Of a stretch of DNA of 12,851 bases, positions 1-6,549 are shown piece after piece. Each line of letters opens with the position of its first letter. The stretch's first letter is position 1. The position numbers were made by a program, and so were the translations under genes. Under the pieces are notes generated by a model. It had not been told where the DNA came from. It did no database searches and saw only the letters and a program-made list of their open reading frames with translations. Origin of the DNA: DATMBL01 sp050735975 (lineage in GTDB: Bacteria; Desulfobacterota; Binatia; UBA9968); assembly GCA_050735975.1 (NCBI GenBank), contig JBOHVS010000396.1, positions 1 to 12,851 of the forward strand. Reading direction: 5' to 3'.

Positions 1-1
1 G

Positions 2-232
2 GTTCCCATCGCGCTCGGCTTTGGCGCTGATGGAGCGTCGCGCCGGCCGCTCGGCTTGGTGATCGTCGGCGGCCTGGTGGTCTCCCAATTCATCACTCTT
101 TACATTACGCCGGTAATTTATCTCTACCTCGAGCAGTTCCAGGAGAAAGTGCTCGACCGCGTGTCTTTTTTTCGCTTGGAGCGCGCGTCCGCAACCAATG
201 GTTTCTCAGGAGAGAAACGCACATCCTCCTGA
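2..232 (+). CDS. RND-family inner-membrane efflux transporter, C-terminal fragment (5' end outside window)
   Basis: This is the last 76 codons of a gene that starts before the window, read in the frame beginning at base 2 and ending at TGA 230-232. The peptide begins VPIALGFGADGASRRPLGL, runs through a hydrophobic segment (IVGGLVVSQFITLYITP), and ends in a polar tail. In the HAE-1 branch of the RND superfamily (MdtB/MdtC/AcrB type), a pattern of P-x-A-x-G-x-G...RRPLG followed by GG-hydrophobic-S-Q-hydrophobic-T-L-Y-TP-V-YLYL marks the last transmembrane helix and the cytoplasmic C-terminus. Such pumps use the proton gradient to export drugs, solvents or metals through an adaptor and an outer-membrane channel. 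The tail after LEQF is polar and unremarkable. Family assignment is strong. The substrate cannot be told, and the pump is more MdtC-like than AcrB-like only by eye. Confidence 0.88.
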   Translation, partial: VPIALGFGADGASRRPLGLVIVGGLVVSQFITLYITPVIYLYLEQFQEKVLDRVSFFRLERASATNGFSGEKRTSS

Positions 233-295
233 GGTCTATTGCATCAACAGAATCCTGGAGTCAGGAGCCGGAAGTCACAAGGAGAGAAGTGGGGA

Positions 296-344
296 TTGCA
301 GCCCATCATGGAAACTGATAATACTAATCTAGTTTTCTAAGTAT
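296..344 (+). promoter_or_regulatory. AT-rich putative promoter/operator upstream of the TetR regulator
   Basis: In the 168-base gap between the RND gene and the regulator, bases 313-350 are strikingly AT-rich against GC-rich surroundings. They contain an imperfect inverted repeat, ATACTAAT (321-328) facing CTAAGTAT (337-344), with 6 of 8 positions pairing. A weak sigma-70-like pair is possible (TTGCAG at 296-301 and GATAAT at 317-322), but the 15-base spacing is short. TetR-family genes commonly repress their own promoter through such palindromes, so this is the best operator candidate for the locus. That is inference. The stretch 252-292 is purine-rich, repeat-like spacer (tcaggagccggaagtcacaa). 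Confidence 0.35.
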
Positions 345-400
345 CTATGAGCCTTTCCTCTCCCTTGCGGGTGTGCGGCAGGGCGAGGGGTGATTAGATT

Positions 401-1057
401 ATGGCCGCCCGATCGCTTAAACCGAACAAAGCGCTTTCCCAACAACTACCGTCCGAGAGCTCTCCTCCTCGAAGAATCATCACGGCGGCTCGACGTTATT
501 TTCTTACCCACGGCTTTCGCGGCGTCACTATGGATGATCTGGCTCGAGAACTCGGGATGAGCAAGAAAACGCTGTACGCGTCTTTTTCGAGCAAAACCGC
601 CATCATCGAGGCCGTTCTCATGGACAAGTTTCGAAACATCGATACGGACCTTGAGCGAATCACCTCCCAGTGCTCGACGGATGTTCTCGCCTCGCTGCAT
701 CAACTGCTTGCGTGCGTGCAGCAGCACACGGAGGAAATTCAGCCTCCGTTCGTGCGTGACATTCGGCGGGAGGCGCCGGAGATTTTCCAGTTGGTGCAGA
801 GCCGTCGCCGCGATTTGATTCAGCGCTACTTCGGAAAGCTTTTTGACGAAGGACGCCGGGCCGGAATCATCCGCAAAGACATTTCAACCCGGTTGATCAT
901 TGCGATCCTTCTTGGCGCGACGGAATCGATCATGAATCCGCCGAAAATGGCCGAACTCGGTCTTACGCCGAAGACCGGGTTTGTCAGTATCATTTCCGTG
1001 GTTCTTGAAGGCGTGCTCACGGAGAAGGGCCGGTCGAAATCACTCGTAGGTCGCTGA
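401..1057 (+). CDS. TetR/AcrR-family transcriptional regulator, CecR-like
   Basis: A 218-residue protein with an N-terminal TetR DNA-binding domain. Residues 25-75 carry the three-helix HTH: IITAARRYFLTHGFRGVTM, then DDLARELGMSKKTLYASF, then KTAIIEAVL. The remaining 140 residues are the ligand-binding and dimerisation domain, which is not diagnostic. ATG 401 is preceded by a GAGGGG Shine-Dalgarno-like stretch (385-390). It sits directly upstream of ybhG/F/S/R-like genes. In E. coli the TetR regulator CecR (YbiH, 223 residues) precedes ybhGFSR in the same order and controls it, so a role as local drug-responsive regulator follows from context. The 124 bases before the next gene hold stem-loops rather than a clear promoter. 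Family is near certain, and orthology to CecR is inferred from synteny and length. Confidence 0.9.
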   Translation: MAARSLKPNKALSQQLPSESSPPRRIITAARRYFLTHGFRGVTMDDLARELGMSKKTLYASFSSKTAIIEAVLMDKFRNIDTDLERITSQCSTDVLASLHQLLACVQQHTEEIQPPFVRDIRREAPEIFQLVQSRRRDLIQRYFGKLFDEGRRAGIIRKDISTRLIIAILLGATESIMNPPKMAELGLTPKTGFVSIISVVLEGVLTEKGRSKSLVGR

Positions 1058-1079
1058 AAACCTGATGTCGGGCTGCTGA

Positions 1080-1172
1080 AAAGCGCTCGCAAAGCGCAAA
1101 AAGCCACCGACTTCTGATCCCTGATATCTGCTCTTTGCGCTTAGCTCTTGGCGCTTTGCTATCGAAAAGCGC
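1080..1172 (+). repeat. Inverted-repeat cluster (AAAGCGC/GCGCTTT) before the adaptor gene
   Basis: The gap between the regulator and the adaptor carries four copies of the 7-mer AAAGCGC in either orientation (1080-1086, 1091-1097, 1151-1157 inverted, 1166-1172). Two stems can form. One has arms 1092-1104 and 1130-1142, pairing at 12 of 13 positions with a 25-base loop. The other has arms GCGCTTT (1151-1157) and AAAGCGC (1166-1172) with an 8-base loop, ending 9 bases before the GTG start at 1182. There is no T-tract, so this is not a standard terminator. It could be an operator array, a translational control element, or a dispersed intergenic repeat. Confidence 0.5.
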
Positions 1173-1181
1173 AGGTGACAT

Positions 1182-2213
1182 GTGAAACGAACCATTCTGA
1201 TGGTCGCTTTGATACTCGTAGCCGGGGCCGTTGCCCTCGGATGGTGGCTGAATCACCCGGGCGACGAAGCCCGGCAATTGGTACTGCATGGAAATCTCGA
1301 CCTGCGGCAGGTCGAGATTTCGTTTAACAACAGCGAACGGATCGTCGCGGTGCTGGTTCAGGAAGGCGACCGCGTGCGGCAGGGCCAGCTCCTGGCACGG
1401 CTGGATACGAGCCGCCTCGAGCCGCAGGCCGCTCAGGCCGAAGCCCAAACAGCAGCCCAACGGCAAGTTGTTGAAAGACTCCGAAACGGCAGCCGCCCCG
1501 AGGAGATTGCGCAAGCGCGCGCGAACGTCGAGTCGGCCAAAGCCGACGCCGTCAACGCGCGCCAGCAATACGAACGCGTCAGGGGCGCGGCCGAAAGTTC
1601 CGGCGGCCGGGCGGTAAGACAACAGGATGTTGACAACGCCAAAGCCGCTTTGCAGGTTGCCGAAGCGAGGCTCGTTGTCAACCAGCGGGCGCTGGAGTTG
1701 GCTGTTGCAGGCCCGCGTAAAGAAGAGGTCGCCGAGGCAGAAGCCCGGCTGAGAGCGAATCAAGCGCACTTCGCATTGCTGCGCCAGCAACTGGCGGATA
1801 CGCGGCTCCTCTCGCCCGTCGATGGCGTCGTGCGCACGCGGGTTATGGAGCCGGGAGAAATGGCTACTCCGCAGAAACCGGTCTTCTCGCTGGCCATCAT
1901 CGACCCCAAATGGGTTCGAGCCTACGTCTCCGAGCCGGATCTGGGGAGAGTGCATCCCGGAATGACTGCCGCCGTTGCAGTGGATAGTTTTCCGAACCGG
2001 CGCTTCGATGGATGGGTCGGATTCATTTCGCCCGTCGCAGAGTTCACGCCGAAATCAGTCCAGACAGAGGAGCTGCGTACGAGCCTCGTCTATGAAATCC
2101 GCGTATTTGTGAAGGACCCCGCGGACGAGTTGCGTCTCGGCATGCCGGCAACGGTGTATTTGGAGCAGACAAAAAAAGCAGACGAGGAAAAAAAGATAGA
2201 GACAAGGAGATAA
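1182..2213 (+). CDS. ybhG: HlyD/MFP-family periplasmic adaptor of an ABC efflux pump, YbhG-like
   Basis: A 343-residue membrane-fusion protein. Residues 4-23 (TILMVALILVAGAVALGWW) form a signal anchor. Residues 37-75 are the first half of the biotinyl-lipoyl-like domain (GNLDLRQVEISF...VQEGDRVRQGQLLARLD). Residues 80-205 are an alanine- and glutamine-rich coiled-coil hairpin with the RPEEIAQARA repeat seen in YbhG. The lipoyl second half is LLSPVDGVVRTRVMEPGE (209-226), followed by the WVRAYVSEPDLGRVHPG beta-barrel segment. FISPVAEFTPKSVQTEELRT (281-300) closely resembles the E. coli YbhG motif. The GTG start (1182) gives the full signal anchor. ATG 1200 is an alternative, and the overlapping ATG at 1180 leads straight to a stop. 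The last ten or so residues (KKADEEKKIETRR) lie in a purine-rich repeat that also supplies the stop codon, so the tail is probably not conserved. It should bridge YbhSR to an outer-membrane channel. Confidence 0.9.
   Translation: MKRTILMVALILVAGAVALGWWLNHPGDEARQLVLHGNLDLRQVEISFNNSERIVAVLVQEGDRVRQGQLLARLDTSRLEPQAAQAEAQTAAQRQVVERLRNGSRPEEIAQARANVESAKADAVNARQQYERVRGAAESSGGRAVRQQDVDNAKAALQVAEARLVVNQRALELAVAGPRKEEVAEAEARLRANQAHFALLRQQLADTRLLSPVDGVVRTRVMEPGEMATPQKPVFSLAIIDPKWVRAYVSEPDLGRVHPGMTAAVAVDSFPNRRFDGWVGFISPVAEFTPKSVQTEELRTSLVYEIRVFVKDPADELRLGMPATVYLEQTKKADEEKKIETRR
1291..1321 (+). repeat. Perfect 14-bp inverted repeat inside the adaptor gene
   Basis: GAAATCTCGACCTG (1291-1304) is followed by CGG and then its exact reverse complement (1308-1321). 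The three-base centre can itself close to a single unpaired base. It spans the codons for G-N-L-D-L-R-Q-V-E-I-S-F in the first lipoyl half of the YbhG-like protein, about 110 bases into the gene. A perfect stem of this length within a constrained protein motif is unlikely by chance, although some of the symmetry comes from alternating codons for L-D-L-R-Q-V-E-I. Confidence 0.85.
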
Positions 2214-2260
2214 GGAGACGGCATTCTTTTCTCTGCGTCCTTCGCGCCTCAGTGGTGATA
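2195..2260 (+). repeat. Purine-rich GAGACAAGGAGA repeat and repeat-like spacer between adaptor and ATPase
   Basis: The adaptor gene ends within GAGACAAGGAGA (2199-2210), and its TAA is part of the following TAAGGAGAC unit. The 12-mer recurs exactly at 3264-3275 inside the ATPase gene. The next bases (ctctgcgtccttcgcgcct, about 2232-2250) look like the low-complexity spacer repeats dispersed in many environmental genomes, which is recognised from memory only. The rest of the 87-base gap contains an AGGA ribosome-binding site (2291-2294), six bases before ATG 2301. Confidence 0.5.
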
Positions 2261-2300
2261 TGTCCGTATTAACGGTTAGCGACGCCTTTCAGGACTGAAG

Positions 2301-4184
2301 ATGAGTGTTGCAGAAGAAACCAACGTCGTTGTTAGTCAGGAGATCCGCAAAACTTTTCGCCGCGACACCGGCGAAATCGTACACGCGCTCGACGGAGTAT
2401 CTTTACAAGTCGGCTCGGGCGCGCTTGCGGCAATCGTCGGACCCGATGGCGCCGGCAAGACCACCTTCATGCGCCTGGCTACGGGCTTGATGTTGCCGGA
2501 CGCGGGGGAATTGAAAGTATTGGGCATCGATGCCGCTACGGAACCCCAGCAGATTCAAGACCGCATCGGTTACATGCCGCAGAAGTTTGGTCTGTACGAA
2601 GACTTGAGCGTTCAAGAAAATCTCGACCTGTACGCCGATCTTCACGGCGTCACGGTCGACGAGCGGCGGCAGCGCTATCCCCGGCTCATGGAGATGACCG
2701 CCTTGGGCCCCTTCACGGCTCGCCTGGCCGGACGGCTGTCCGGCGGGATGAAACAGAAGCTGGGGCTTGCTTGCACCCTGATCCGCTCGCCCGAGCTGTT
2801 GTTGCTGGACGAGCCGACGGTCGGAGTAGACCCGCTCTCGCGTCGGGAGCTGTGGCAGATCATTCTGCAACTCGTCAATGATCAAGGACTGACCGTCCTG
2901 CTCAGCACTTCATATTTGGACGAAGCCGAGAGGTGCGGGCACGTTGTTGTCTTGCATCAGGGAAAGGTCCTGGCGCAGGGCGATCCGAACGAGGTCAGCG
3001 CTTTGGCGAAAGACCGGATCTTCCTTGTCGAACCGTCCGCCGGAAAAAAAGCGCGCGCGATCCAGGCCCGGCTGCTCGATGATCCCTCGATTATAGACGC
3101 GGTGCCCGAAGGCGGCCGGGTGCGTTTTATCATCAAAGAAAGGATAAAAGCGGAAAGTGAAAAGATCCTCCATCCTTCCCCGTTAGAGCCGCGGTTCGAG
3201 GATGGCTTCATGGTGTTGCTACGACAAGCAACAGACAAAGAGACAGAGACACGAGGAGACAGGGAGACAAGGAGAAAACGAGACACGGTTTCGCAGGCTG
3301 GTCAAAAAGATCTCAGAGGCGAGGCGCGCGAAAAATCGACGAGCGGAGGCGTACTTAACCAGTACGTTGGAGCGAGGCGATTGAGCGCAACGAAGCATAT
3401 GAGTCTTTTTCAGCAGCCTGATGCGGTGGTTCAGGTGCGTGACCTCGTGCGGCGCTTCGGAAGTTTCACTGCGGTCGATCACATCAACTTCGAGGTTAAC
3501 CAGGGTGAAATTTTCGGTCTCCTCGGGCCCAACGGCGCCGGCAAGACAACTACCTTTCGGATGCTTTGTGGACTGCTGCCGGCCACCAGCGGCGCCTTGC
3601 GAGTAGCGGGCATGGATCTGCGTCGCGCCCGTGCCTCGGCGCGCCAGCGGATCGGCTATGTCGCGCAAAAATTTTCCCTCTACGGACAGCTGTCGGTGAA
3701 CGAGAACCTGGAGTTCTTCGCCAGCGCCTATGGACTGCGCGATCCTCGTAGGCGCGAGCGCATCGATTGGGCGCTTCGGGAGTTCGATTTGACGGCACTA
3801 ACGCGGCTGCCGAGCGAGCGGCTGCCCGGCGGATACAAACAGCGGCTCGCCATGGCGGCGGCGCTGCTGCATGAGCCGGAGATTCTCTTCCTGGATGAGC
3901 CAACCAGCGGCGTCGATCCCGTGGCGCGCCGCGAGTTCTGGCGGCGCATTACCGCGCTTGCAGAGGAAGGCGTCACAGTGATCATCACGACTCATTTCAT
4001 GGAGGAAGCGGAATACTGCGATCGAATCGTCATTCTGGACGCCGGTCGCGTTTTGGCCCAGGGAACACCCGCCGATGTCCGCGGCCGCGGCCGGCCCGCC
4101 GGGGGTCGCCCGGCAACGATGGAAGACGCTTTCATTGCCATCGTGGAAGACGCGAGAGAGAGCGAAACCGCGCAGCGAACGTAA
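2301..4184 (+). CDS. ybhF: Double-NBD ABC transporter ATPase, YbhF-like
   Basis: A 627-residue fusion of two ABC ATPases. NBD1 has Walker A GPDGAGKTT (47-55), signature LSGGMKQKL (146-154) and Walker B LLLLDEP (166-172). Its switch position reads STSYLDEAE, so the usual H-loop histidine is absent, as in E. coli YbhF. NBD2 has Walker A GPNGAGKTT (409-417), a relaxed signature LPGGYKQRL (508-516), Walker B ILFLDEP (528-534) and an intact H-loop (TTHFMEEAE, His565). Motifs such as GYMPQKFGLYEDL, GPFTARLAG and GYVAQKFSLYG match E. coli YbhF closely. It would hydrolyse ATP in the cytoplasm to drive YbhS/YbhR. Oddity: the linker (about 309-375) is roughly 35 residues longer than in E. coli and begins TDKETETRGDRETRRKRD, translated from a purine-rich repeat. 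Met367 (ATG 3399) could initiate a separate NBD2. An AGGA site precedes ATG 2301, and the stop is 7 bases before the next gene. Confidence 0.93.
   Translation: MSVAEETNVVVSQEIRKTFRRDTGEIVHALDGVSLQVGSGALAAIVGPDGAGKTTFMRLATGLMLPDAGELKVLGIDAATEPQQIQDRIGYMPQKFGLYEDLSVQENLDLYADLHGVTVDERRQRYPRLMEMTALGPFTARLAGRLSGGMKQKLGLACTLIRSPELLLLDEPTVGVDPLSRRELWQIILQLVNDQGLTVLLSTSYLDEAERCGHVVVLHQGKVLAQGDPNEVSALAKDRIFLVEPSAGKKARAIQARLLDDPSIIDAVPEGGRVRFIIKERIKAESEKILHPSPLEPRFEDGFMVLLRQATDKETETRGDRETRRKRDTVSQAGQKDLRGEAREKSTSGGVLNQYVGARRLSATKHMSLFQQPDAVVQVRDLVRRFGSFTAVDHINFEVNQGEIFGLLGPNGAGKTTTFRMLCGLLPATSGALRVAGMDLRRARASARQRIGYVAQKFSLYGQLSVNENLEFFASAYGLRDPRRRERIDWALREFDLTALTRLPSERLPGGYKQRLAMAAALLHEPEILFLDEPTSGVDPVARREFWRRITALAEEGVTVIITTHFMEEAEYCDRIVILDAGRVLAQGTPADVRGRGRPAGGRPATMEDAFIAIVEDARESETAQRT
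3228..3290 (+). repeat. Purine-rich repeat (GAGACA units) inserted in the linker of the ATPase gene
   Basis: Bases 3228-3290 consist of degenerate units such as gagacagagacacgagg, agacagggagacaaggaga and aacgagacacgg. The segment contains GAGACAAGGAGA (3264-3275), identical to bases 2199-2210 at the end of the adaptor gene. It is in frame and translates to a highly charged K/E/T/R/D stretch (residues 310-329) that joins the two nucleotide-binding domains. No equivalent exists in E. coli YbhF as I recall it. Confidence 0.7.
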
Positions 4185-4191
4185 GCATAGC

Positions 4192-5391
4192 ATGTTGATT
4201 GTTGAGTCGGGAGAGACAAAGGTGAGGGTGCCGTTTCGAGTGAAGCTCATTTACGAGTCGAAGCATAAGCAGTTGGCGGCCAAGGCCCGCCGGCTTCAGG
4301 CGTTGATAAAGAAGGAAGTGCGCCAGGTCGTCCGCGATCCCAGCAGCATCGCGATGGGCATCATTCTGCCGGTGCTGCTGATCCTGCTGTTCGGTTACGG
4401 GTTGTCCCTGGACGTCCGAAACGTGCCGGTGGCGATCGTCTTGGAGGATTCCTCCCCTACCGCCAGAGAGTTGGCCGCCCGTTTCCAATTGTCTGAATAT
4501 TTCGACCCGCAGCTTTTGACCTCCATGACCCGCGCGCGGCAACTCATGGTGGAAAGAAAGGTGGACGCCATCGTCCGAATACGGCCGGACTTTGCGCGCC
4601 GGTTGGTCCTCGGAGGCGCGGAAGTGCAGATTCTCGTTCACGGTGTCGATGCCAACCGCGCGAGAATCATTGAAAGATATGCTCAAGGCGCGGTCGGCCA
4701 GTGGGTCGCAGTCCGGGCGGCCGAGAGCCAGGAGGTGCTGAGCGGCCCCGTGGCCGTACAGAGCCGGCTCTGGTTCAACGAAGCCCGCGAGAGCCGCTAC
4801 TTTCTCGTCCCCGGCTTGATCGTGCTGATCATGACTCTTATCGGGGCGATGTTGACGTCGCTGGTAATGGCGCGGGAGTGGGAGCGCGGCACGTTCGAGG
4901 CGCTCTTTGTCACGCCCGTCAGGGCCGGCGAAATCCTGTTGGGCAAAACGCTCCCATATTTCGCGCTCGGGATAGCCGGGCTGGCGCTCTGCATTCTTGC
5001 CGCCAAATTTTTGTTCGAAGTCCCGTTGCGTGGATCGATCTGGGTGTTGACGGCCGCATCCGTGCTCTATCTGTTTGTGGCCTTGGGCATCGGCCTTTTG
5101 ATCTCATCCGCGGTCAGAAGCCAGTTCGTGGCCAGCCAGATCACCATGCTCGTCACGTTTCTGCCCGCGCTGATGCTCTCCGGCTTTTTGTTCGACCTTC
5201 GCAGCATGCCGGCCGCGGTCCGGCTGATTTCATATCTACTGCCGGCCCGCTATTACGTTGCCTTGCTTCAAACAGTTTTTCTCGCCGGCGACATATGGGG
5301 AGTGATCATCCCGAATGCGCTCGTTCTGGCGGGCATGGCTGCGCTGTTGCTGCTTTTGACTCGCCTAACGACCACAAAAAGGCTGGCGTGA
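4192..5391 (+). CDS. ybhS: ABC-2 type efflux permease, YbhS-like
   Basis: A 399-residue permease of the ABC-2 (DrrB/NatB) class. After an N-terminal cytoplasmic stretch and LIKKEVRQVVRDPSSIAMG (38-56) comes TM1 (about 54-72), a large extracytoplasmic domain (73-204), and five C-terminal helices (about 205-225, 250-275, 283-305, 315-337, 370-391). Diagnostic pieces shared with E. coli YbhS are KEVRQ-VRDPSS, FGYGLSLD, AREWERGTFEALF (227-239), LMLSGFLFDLRSMPA and PARYYVALLQTVFLAG. ATG 4192, seven bases after the YbhF stop, is the first plausible start. GTG 4222 has a better ribosome-binding site (GGGAG at 4209-4213) and is a serious alternative that removes ten residues. An upstream in-frame ATG at 4075 would overlap YbhF by 110 bases and adds an un-YbhS-like arginine-rich leader, so I reject it. 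Pairs with the next gene to form the membrane channel. Confidence 0.92.
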   Translation: MLIVESGETKVRVPFRVKLIYESKHKQLAAKARRLQALIKKEVRQVVRDPSSIAMGIILPVLLILLFGYGLSLDVRNVPVAIVLEDSSPTARELAARFQLSEYFDPQLLTSMTRARQLMVERKVDAIVRIRPDFARRLVLGGAEVQILVHGVDANRARIIERYAQGAVGQWVAVRAAESQEVLSGPVAVQSRLWFNEARESRYFLVPGLIVLIMTLIGAMLTSLVMAREWERGTFEALFVTPVRAGEILLGKTLPYFALGIAGLALCILAAKFLFEVPLRGSIWVLTAASVLYLFVALGIGLLISSAVRSQFVASQITMLVTFLPALMLSGFLFDLRSMPAAVRLISYLLPARYYVALLQTVFLAGDIWGVIIPNALVLAGMAALLLLLTRLTTTKRLA

Positions 5392-5399
5392 GGCGCACG

Positions 5400-6518
5400 A
5401 TGCTGGAAGCGATTCTTCGAGTTCTGGCTCTGACACAGAAAGAGCTGCTGGCGATCCTCAAGGATCCGCGCAGCCGAGTGATGCTGTTCGCCCCGCCGAT
5501 TCTCCAGTGCCTGATCTTCGGCTACGCGGCGACCTACGACCTGACCGATGTCCCTTACGCGGCGTTTAACCGCGACCGCAGTGCCGCTTCGTACGAGTTG
5601 CTGGCGAGGCTCGATGGATCGGGCGTGTTCCGGCGCGTAGCCGATCTGAACCGGGTCGTGGAGGTGAAGGAGTATATTAATGAGGGGCGCGTTCTGCTCG
5701 TAGTGCAGATCGGCGAAGACTTCGGGCGGCGGCTGCTTTCCGGGCTCCCGGCCGATGTGCAGGTGATCGCCGACGGCCGGAACTCCAACACCGCCGGTAC
5801 GGCGATGGGCTACGTCAGCGCCGTCGTCGAATCGTTCAACCTCGACTGGCGCATAGCGCACGGCCAGAGCGGCCCGCCGGCACAGGTCACGGTCAGGGCC
5901 TGGTACAACCCGAATCTAGAAACCCGCTGGCACATGATCCCGGCGCTCATCGGCACCCTCACCTTTTTACAGACACTTTTGCTGACCGGTATGTCGGTGG
6001 CGCGCGAGCGCGAACAGGGGACGTTCGACCAGTTGCTCGTGACCCCGCTCCGCCCGTTCGAGATTATGATTGGCAAGGCGCTGCCGTCGATGCTCGTCGG
6101 GATTGGGCAGGCGACGTTGATCCTGCTCGTCGCGCAGCTCTGGTTTCAAATTCCGTTCGCCGGTTCGTTCTTGACTCTCTACGTCGGCCTCAGCTTCTTT
6201 TTGCTGGCGGCGGTGGGGATCGGCCTGCTGCTGTCGTCGATCGCAGCGACCATGCAGCAGGCGATGCTTTACTCGTTCATGCTGGTGATGCCGTTCTCGC
6301 TCTTGTCGGGGCTCGCCACCCCGATCGAAAGCATGCCCGAGTTCCTTCAGTTGGTTACTTTCATTAACCCGCTGCGTTACGCGATCGAGATCGCGCATCG
6401 CGTCTACCTCGAGGGCGCCGGCCTCCATCTGCTGCTCCCGCAGCTCTGGCCGCTGGCGCTGATCGCCGCGATCACGTTGCCCATAGGCGCCTGGATGTTT
6501 CGCCATCGGCTGATATAA
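5400..6518 (+). CDS. ybhR: ABC-2 type efflux permease, YbhR-like
   Basis: A 372-residue permease paralogous to its upstream neighbour. It opens with LALTQKELLAILKDPRSRVMLF (8-30), the conserved cytoplasmic re-entrant motif, then TM1 (about 26-43, ending FGYAATYDL) and an extracytoplasmic domain (44-177, with WYNPNLETRWHMIPAL). Five more helices lie at about 178-198, 225-250, 258-281, 288-307 and 345-365. The VAREREQGTFDQLLVTPLRPFEI loop (200-222) and LLSGLATPIESMPE (301-314) are typical of YbhR. ATG 5400 is eight bases after the YbhS stop, with GAGG overlapping that stop as the ribosome-binding site. The same frame stays open far upstream across ybhS, but that stretch is a GC-rich shadow. With YbhS it should form the heterodimeric transport channel energised by YbhF. 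No truncation is seen. Confidence 0.93.
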   Translation: MLEAILRVLALTQKELLAILKDPRSRVMLFAPPILQCLIFGYAATYDLTDVPYAAFNRDRSAASYELLARLDGSGVFRRVADLNRVVEVKEYINEGRVLLVVQIGEDFGRRLLSGLPADVQVIADGRNSNTAGTAMGYVSAVVESFNLDWRIAHGQSGPPAQVTVRAWYNPNLETRWHMIPALIGTLTFLQTLLLTGMSVAREREQGTFDQLLVTPLRPFEIMIGKALPSMLVGIGQATLILLVAQLWFQIPFAGSFLTLYVGLSFFLLAAVGIGLLLSSIAATMQQAMLYSFMLVMPFSLLSGLATPIESMPEFLQLVTFINPLRYAIEIAHRVYLEGAGLHLLLPQLWPLALIAAITLPIGAWMFRHRLI

Positions 6519-6549
6519 AGAACCTGTGCCTGAAATAAAAGAGGATGAA

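Noticed and set aside
1017..1955. 312-codon minus-strand open frame opposite the adaptor gene
   Set aside because: It is a GC-rich antisense shadow of the clearly homologous YbhG-like gene, with no recognisable domain.
4075..4191. N-terminal extension of the YbhS-like protein from ATG 4075
   Set aside because: It lies wholly inside the coding end of ybhF, reads as an arginine-rich shadow, and has no counterpart in YbhS as I know it.
4701..5399. Long open frame upstream of and in frame with ybhR, overlapping ybhS
   Set aside because: It is the +1-shifted shadow of ybhS: arginine-, glycine- and proline-rich with no transmembrane character. YbhR homology begins exactly at ATG 5400 with a ribosome-binding site.
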